Shown here: positions 62,557-64,000 of the stretch, in pieces
How the letters are laid out: each line of letters starts with the position of its first letter
How positions within the stretch are numbered: the stretch's first letter is position 1
Position numbers and translations under genes: made by a program
NCBI GenBank assembly: GCA_937944055.1
Contig: CALDZJ010000013.1
Location: forward strand, 1 to 64,000
Length of the DNA stretch: 64,000 bases
DNA from: an uncultured Verrucomicrobiales bacterium
GTDB lineage: Bacteria > Verrucomicrobiota > Verrucomicrobiia > Verrucomicrobiales > Akkermansiaceae
Direction: 5' to 3'
Notes under the pieces: generated by a model
Told to the model about the DNA's origin: nothing
Databases searched by the model: none
The model's input: only the letters and a program-made list of their open reading frames with translations

Positions 62557-63696
62557 ATGAAAACACTCACACTCTTAGCACTCAGCTCCAGCATCGCACT
62601 TGCTGACATCGAGATCTATCCCACCCTCCATTTTAACGGAGTCGTCGGAGACACCTCAGCAGACTCCTTTGAGGACGTCGGCGGTCACGGACACGACCCT
62701 AATAATGAAGTCGCCCTACAAGCCCTCGACGTCGGCCTGAACATCCGCATCGACGACTGGTTCTCCGCCTTCGTAAACGGCATCATCTTCACCGACTCAG
62801 AACACGAGCTCGACATCGAGCTCGAAGAAGCCTTTGCCAAATTCAGCTCCATCCCAGGCGGCTTCGAGATTCGTGGCGGTCGCTTCCTAAACCGCATCGG
62901 CCTCCAAAATCACCTCCACCTTCACAGCTGGGATTTTGTAAACTCTAACCTCTCCACCTCCCAGCTCCTCGGAGAAGAAGGCCTCTTCACTGACGGCGTC
63001 GAAGTCACCTGGCAACGGGAATTTAACAAATCCTTCCTCGCCCTCACCGCAAGCTACGGCACCGTCCCCGAGCACGAAGAAGAAGAGGAAGAAGAAGGCG
63101 AAGAACACGCCAGCGCAGAAGAAGCCTTCTTTAACGATGAAATCTTCACCGCCCGCGCCCTCTTCGGCTATAACCACTCAGACTTCCACCAACACCGCCT
63201 CGGCCTAAACGGCGCATGGGGAGATAATGGCTACGGACGCAGCACCCGCCTTCACTCCATCGACTACACCTACACCTGGCGTGAAAATGGCCTCAATCCC
63301 GGCGGCCGCTCCTTCAGCATCGGCGCCGAGTACTACCACCGCGATGTCTCATGGACCCACCCTGAAAACGCCAACAACCAAGGGACCACCTCCCAAAACG
63401 CCTTCATGGCCTTCGTGAACTATCGCTTCGCTGACGAGTGGATCGCCGCCCTCCGCTATGAGCACCTCCAAGGCCGGAACGCCGGCCCAGAGCTCGATGA
63501 CGGAATCATCGAATACGCCTTCGCACCATCCGAGCGCGACCGCTTCTCCGTCGCCCTCACCCGCGAGTTTGAGTACAAAGACACCCTCTCACTCATCCGC
63601 CTCCAATACTCTCATGACCAAACCGAAGAAGGAGACGAGGACTCCGTCTTCCTCCAATTCGGCTTCAACTACGGCCGAGAAGATGAGGTCCGCTAA
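62557..63696 (+). CDS. Porin-like outer membrane beta-barrel protein
   Basis: Signal peptide; alternating amphipathic strands ('FRGGRFLNRIGLQNHLHLHSWDFVN' region, 'SIGAEYYHRDVSW', 'VFLQFGFNYGRED'); acidic loop EHEEEEEEEGEEHASAEEA. Confidence 0.6.
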   Translation: MKTLTLLALSSSIALADIEIYPTLHFNGVVGDTSADSFEDVGGHGHDPNNEVALQALDVGLNIRIDDWFSAFVNGIIFTDSEHELDIELEEAFAKFSSIPGGFEIRGGRFLNRIGLQNHLHLHSWDFVNSNLSTSQLLGEEGLFTDGVEVTWQREFNKSFLALTASYGTVPEHEEEEEEEGEEHASAEEAFFNDEIFTARALFGYNHSDFHQHRLGLNGAWGDNGYGRSTRLHSIDYTYTWRENGLNPGGRSFSIGAEYYHRDVSWTHPENANNQGTTSQNAFMAFVNYRFADEWIAALRYEHLQGRNAGPELDDGIIEYAFAPSERDRFSVALTREFEYKDTLSLIRLQYSHDQTEEGDEDSVFLQFGFNYGREDEVR

Positions 63697-63801
63697 CAAG
63701 CTCCTCCTCCAAGCCTAGATAAAAAAAGCCGCAGCCTCTCAAAACCACTCGTAGAGACACGCTCGCTTTTTTCAAAATTAGAGCCATAATTCTCCCGAAC
63801 T

Positions 63802-64000
63802 ATGGCTCAATTTTTTCGCCTCATCCTCCCCGTCATCATCCTCGGTGTCGGCTATTTGGGATATCAGAAGCTCGCGAAAAAAGAAGAAAAGAGCATCCCC
63901 ACCCGCCCTCCGAGACCACCCATCGAGGCCCAAGTCATCACCCTTAAACGCTCAGACTACCAAGTCACCCTAGAGTCTCAGGGCCTCGTCCAGCCCCACA
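63802..64000 (+). CDS. Membrane fusion (HlyD/RND periplasmic adaptor) protein, truncated by window end
   Basis: MAQFFRLILPVIILGVGYLGYQKLAKKEEKSIPTRPPRPPIEAQVITLKRSDYQVTLESQGLVQPH: N-terminal anchor plus an adaptor-like start. Confidence 0.75.
   Translation, partial: MAQFFRLILPVIILGVGYLGYQKLAKKEEKSIPTRPPRPPIEAQVITLKRSDYQVTLESQGLVQPH

Overview
The window looks like a verrucomicrobial chromosome segment; this lineage call is inferred from PEP-CTERM '-RRR' tails, CotH/lamin-tail giants, Cys-type sulfatases and a TIGR02604-like cytochrome giant. It holds about 50 protein genes and one tRNA-Pro, with no CRISPR array, prophage or intact IS element that I could see. Housekeeping genes include fumarase, prfB (with its programmed +1 frameshift), ppc, two RluA-type pseudouridine synthases, lspA, truB, nrnA-like, secG, panD, rnc, birA, nadC and a split molybdate ABC system. 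From about 17.7 to 39.8 kb there is an accessory region of secreted proteins (LamG, CotH/lamin-tail, PEP-CTERM, two sulfatases, cytochrome c peroxidase). The window ends in a tripartite efflux-type locus. The most striking signal is absent from the ORF track. On the minus strand at 2701..2871 there is a 56-codon CPXCG-type Cys-rich protein gene with one in-frame UGA exactly where the family has the second Cys of its 'VCCRP' motif. A 7-bp hairpin with apical loop GGUCG begins right after that UGA. I interpret it as a candidate selenoprotein with a bacterial SECIS element. Other notable items are a shared C-terminal 'Y.(L/I)E.S.(D/N)L..W...FFRV' module on four secreted proteins, LamG modules recombined with different C-terminal tags, repeated short tandem duplications over stop codons, and a two-part inverted repeat abutting the start codon of a porin-like gene. 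All family calls were made by eye; no database search was run.
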